From Magnetospirillum fulvum MGU-K5 (GTDB taxonomy: Bacteria > Pseudomonadota > Alphaproteobacteria > Rhodospirillales > Magnetospirillaceae): 64,000 bases of DNA. Below are positions 61,674 through 64,000 of this stretch, in pieces. Below the pieces are notes generated by a model. That model was not told where the DNA came from, did not search any database, and saw only the letters and a list, made by a program, of their open reading frames with translations. Location of the stretch: NCBI RefSeq assembly GCF_000442515.1, contig NZ_AQPH01000004.1, forward strand, positions 1 to 64,000, written 5' to 3'. How positions within the stretch are numbered: the first letter of the stretch is position 1; each line of letters opens with the position of its first letter. A program made the position numbers and the translations under genes.

Positions 61674-63022
61674 GCGAGATGGGTGCACCCGGACTAATCA
61701 TTTCGGCCCCGTCCTCGGGCAGCGGTAAGACCTCGGTGACGCTGGGATTGCTCCGCGCTTTGGCCCGGCGGGGAGTACGGGTGGGGTCGGCCAAGGTCGG
61801 TCCCGATTTCATCGATCCCGCCTTTCACGCCGCCGCCAGCGGCCAAGCCTGTTTCAATCTCGACGGCTGGGCGATGCGCCCCGCCACCCTGGCCGGATTG
61901 ACGACGCACGTCGGGGCGGGGGTCGATCTGGTCGTCTGCGAAGGGGTGATGGGGCTGTTCGACGGGGCCTTGACCGCACCGGATCAGCCCGACGGCAGCA
62001 CCGCCCAACTGGCGCTGGCCACTGGCTGGCCGGTGGTGCTGGTGCTGGACGGGCGCGGAATGATCGCCTCGGCGGCGGCAGTGTTGGCCGGGTTCGACCG
62101 GCTGCGGCCCGGTCCGGGGCTGGCCGGTGTCGTGTTCAATCGGGTCCGTTCTTCACGCGCCCAGGCCGCGATCGAAAGCGCCTGCCGGGCCGCCTGTCCC
62201 GATGTCGCGCTGCTGGGCTTTTTGCCGCCCGCTCCGGCGCTGGAGATGAAAAGCCGTCATCTCGGGCTGGTCCAGGCCTGCGAGCGGCCCGATCTCGACG
62301 CCTTTCTCGACGGTGCCGCCGCTCTGGTCGAGGCCCATCTCGACCTTGACCGTCTGTGTGCCCTCGCCCGCCCGGCCCGGCTGTCCGCGTCGGCTCCGGC
62401 CGTGCCGCTGCCGCCGTTGGGTCAGCGGATCGCCCTGGCCGCCGATGCCGCCTTTGCCTTTGCCTATCCGGCAACGCTGGACGGCTGGCGCGCCGCCGGG
62501 GCCGAAATCGTTCCGTTCTCGCCCCTGGCCGATCAGGGGCCGGACCCTGCCGCCGACGCGGTCTATCTTCCCGGCGGCTACCCTGAGCTTCATGCCGGTC
62601 TGCTGGCGGGCAACCAGGGCTTTCTGGGCGGTCTCCGCGCCGCCGCCGACCGGGGCGCGGCTCTGTTCGGCGAGTGCGGCGGCTATATGGTGCTGGGGCG
62701 CGGGATCGAGGACGAGACGGGAACCCGCCACGCGATGGCCGGGTTGCTCGGGCTGGAAAGCTCGTTCGCCCGGCGGCGGCTTCACCTCGGCTATCGCCGT
62801 GCCGTGCTGGAATGCGCGGGCGCGTTGGGTGTGGTCGGGGCGGTGTTTCGTGGCCACGAATTTCATTACGCCTCGGTTCTGGCCGAGGAGGGGGAGGCGC
62901 TGTTCACGGTATCCGGGGCTGACGGTGCCGGGCTGGGCCGCTGTGGGCTTTGCTCCGGCACCGTCGCCGGGTCGTTCGTTCACCTGATCGACCGGGACGA
63001 AGGCGTCGCTACACCGCCTTGA
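61670..63022 (+). CDS. cobB: Cobyrinic acid a,c-diamide synthase CobB
   Basis: ATP- and glutamine-dependent amidase that converts (hydrogeno)byrinic or cobyrinic acid to its a,c-diamide. The 450-residue product has the P-loop ISAPSSGSGKTSVTLGLL near 11, KVGPDFIDPAFH near 42, VCEGVMGLFDG near 88, and a C-terminal type 1 glutaminase-like domain with LPGGYPELHA near 302, the nucleophile Cys in ALFGECGGYMVLG near 335 and GHEFHYAS near 395. The start overlaps the SafE-like stop. Its last 14 bases overlap the convergent phaC. Confidence 0.95.
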   Translation: MSEMGAPGLIISAPSSGSGKTSVTLGLLRALARRGVRVGSAKVGPDFIDPAFHAAASGQACFNLDGWAMRPATLAGLTTHVGAGVDLVVCEGVMGLFDGALTAPDQPDGSTAQLALATGWPVVLVLDGRGMIASAAAVLAGFDRLRPGPGLAGVVFNRVRSSRAQAAIESACRAACPDVALLGFLPPAPALEMKSRHLGLVQACERPDLDAFLDGAAALVEAHLDLDRLCALARPARLSASAPAVPLPPLGQRIALAADAAFAFAYPATLDGWRAAGAEIVPFSPLADQGPDPAADAVYLPGGYPELHAGLLAGNQGFLGGLRAAADRGAALFGECGGYMVLGRGIEDETGTRHAMAGLLGLESSFARRRLHLGYRRAVLECAGALGVVGAVFRGHEFHYASVLAEEGEALFTVSGADGAGLGRCGLCSGTVAGSFVHLIDRDEGVATPP

Positions 63023-64000
63023 CGGTGACGTAGCTGCCGGGAGCGTCCTCGATCACCGGAAGCGGGCCGTCGCCGGGCTGGCGCACCGCGACCTGCGGTC
63101 CGGCGTTCTTCTCGACCCAGCTCTGCCAATCGGTCCACCACGATCCTGGGTTTTCCGTTGCGCCCGCCAGCCAAGCCTCAGGGGTTTTGGCCTTTTTGGC
63201 ATTGACCCAGTAAGTGTATTTGTTGGCGACGGGGGGATTGACCACGCCCGCGATATGACCCGAAGCCGACAGCACGAAGCGGACCGGGCCGGAGACGTGG
63301 CGGGTCAGCGAGAAGGTGCTTTGCCACGGCGCGATATGGTCCTCGCGGGTCGACAGCAGGTAGATCGGGGTCTTGATCGCGCCCAGATCGATCGGGATGC
63401 CGTCGATTTCGATCCCGCCCGGCTCGATCAGCTTGTTCTCCTGATACATCTTGCGCAGATAGAAGCTGTGCATCGCCGCCGGCATCCGGGTCGAGTCCGA
63501 ATTCCAGTACAGCAGATCGAACGGGAACGGGTCCTTGCCCAACAGGTAATTGTTGACGACGAACGACCAGATCAGGTCGTTGGCCCGCAACATGTTGAAG
63601 GTGGTGGCCATGTCGCGACCGTCGAGGAAGCCGGTCTGCGACATCCGCGCTTCAAGGCTGACCAATTGCTCTTCATCGATGAAGATGCCGAGCTCGCCCG
63701 GCTCCTTGAAGTCGGTCATCGTCGCGAGCAGGGTGGTCGAGACGATGCGATCGTCCCCTTTTGCCGCCAGCCAGGCCATGGTGCAGACCGTCAGGGTGCC
63801 GCCCAGGCAATAGCCGACCAGATTGGCCCGGCGCTGGCCGGTGATCTGCTCGATCGCGTCGAGCGCGGCCAGCGGACCTTCGTGCATGTAATTGCCAAAG
63901 GTCTTGCCCCCCAGCGATTCGTCGGGATTGACCCACGAAATCACGAAGACGGTGTGGCCCTGATCGACCGCCCATTTCAGGAAGGAATTTTTCGGCCGCA
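63009..64000 (-). CDS. phaC: Poly(3-hydroxyalkanoate) synthase, class I (C-terminal part)
   Basis: Polymerises hydroxyacyl-CoA into storage polyester granules. The frame runs off the right end of the window, so only about 330 C-terminal residues are seen. The lipase-like box with catalytic Cys is LVGYCLGGTL, the catalytic Asp lies in LLSTREDHIAPWQS and the His in LSASGHIAGVVNPP. WVNPDESLGGKTFGNY and the Trp-rich C-terminal SWWTDWQSWVEK are typical of class I PhaC. Carbon for it could come through the acyl-CoA routes suggested by mch/mcl2. Its stop overlaps the end of cobB. Confidence 0.96.
   Translation of the reverse strand, partial: RPKNSFLKWAVDQGHTVFVISWVNPDESLGGKTFGNYMHEGPLAALDAIEQITGQRRANLVGYCLGGTLTVCTMAWLAAKGDDRIVSTTLLATMTDFKEPGELGIFIDEEQLVSLEARMSQTGFLDGRDMATTFNMLRANDLIWSFVVNNYLLGKDPFPFDLLYWNSDSTRMPAAMHSFYLRKMYQENKLIEPGGIEIDGIPIDLGAIKTPIYLLSTREDHIAPWQSTFSLTRHVSGPVRFVLSASGHIAGVVNPPVANKYTYWVNAKKAKTPEAWLAGATENPGSWWTDWQSWVEKNAGPQVAVRQPGDGPLPVIEDAPGSYVTVKAV

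Noticed and set aside
54250-63022. Cobalamin riboswitch upstream of cobM or cobA
   Set aside because: The upstream gaps are short (70 and 20 bases) and lack the B12-box pattern; both genes seem to be read from upstream operons.
1-64000. CRISPR arrays, tRNA, rRNA, insertion sequences and prophage genes
   Set aside because: Looked for in the intergenic regions and among the proteins; no regularly spaced repeats, no cloverleaf with a CCA-side stem, and no transposase, integrase or phage structural protein was found.

Overview
The window looks like a piece of alphaproteobacterial chromosome, most likely Rhodospirillales (a Rhodospirillum, Phaeospirillum or Magnetospirillum type of organism). The support is the GC-rich codon use, the gene order rho-hemJ-hemH-hemE | DUF299-maf-aroE-coaE, a secB/dnaQ convergent pair, a DUF2336 protein, two ethylmalonyl-CoA pathway genes, a class I polyhydroxyalkanoate synthase and several cobalamin genes. 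The genus cannot be fixed from the sequence alone. No prophage, insertion sequence, CRISPR array, rRNA or tRNA was seen. Coding density is high, and many neighbours overlap by ATGA or similar, which implies long translationally coupled operons.

The most important landmark is the gap at 4084-4491 between hemE and the DUF299 gene. In Caulobacter crescentus the replication origin lies in the same gene context. Here the gap carries three perfect TTATCCCCA DnaA boxes, near-consensus variants, AT-rich patches and five GANTC sites. Genes on both sides point away from it. I read it as the chromosomal origin.

Layout: 1-4083 (minus) rho with its own intrinsic terminator, then the last steps of haem synthesis (hemJ, hemH, hemE). 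4084-4491 oriC. 4492-7359 (plus) DUF299 kinase/pyrophosphorylase, maf, aroE, coaE. 7418-9381 (minus) mesaconyl-CoA hydratase and a malyl-CoA lyase/thioesterase. 9485-11048 (plus) pdxY and a LysE-type exporter. 11052-11357 a duplicated palindromic intergenic repeat. 11386-14379 (minus) hslUV and a secreted nuclease. 14704-21328 (plus) adenosine kinase, typA, a patatin with a membrane hairpin, an Nfu iron-sulfur carrier and a Bax-like glucosaminidase. 21362-23883 (minus) dapB, pheA, kdsB. 24013-26213 EI24/CysZ-like protein, lipoprotein, mug, secB. 26426-30125 (minus) dnaQ, DUF2336, a diguanylate cyclase. 30402-34691 (minus) nadA-nadC-nadB with a cNMP-binding protein and a small exported protein behind them.

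34874-43447 holds a lone receiver domain and then (minus) recN, bamD, recJ, glpX, hom and an aminotransferase. 43687-51594 (plus) holds a two-domain PPK2, lepA, dapC, ftsK and lolA. 51963-55978 (plus) holds gap, pgk, cobM and a parvulin isomerase. 56049-57424 (minus) holds a DUF3833 protein and folE. 57595-63022 (plus) holds dapD, dapE, a membrane protein, cobA, a SafE-like transporter and cobB. The window ends inside phaC (minus).

Functionally the window covers housekeeping themes: haem and cobalamin synthesis, NAD and lysine synthesis (dapB, dapC, dapD, dapE), lower glycolysis/gluconeogenesis (gap, pgk, glpX), acetyl-CoA assimilation and carbon storage, envelope assembly (bamD, lolA, kdsB), DNA repair (mug, recN, recJ) and chromosome segregation (ftsK). 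The main anomaly is a one-base frameshift in ftsK that removes the DNA-reading gamma domain from the main frame. That domain is otherwise intact one frame over and ends exactly at the next gene. It is either an assembly error, a recent mutation or a recoding site.
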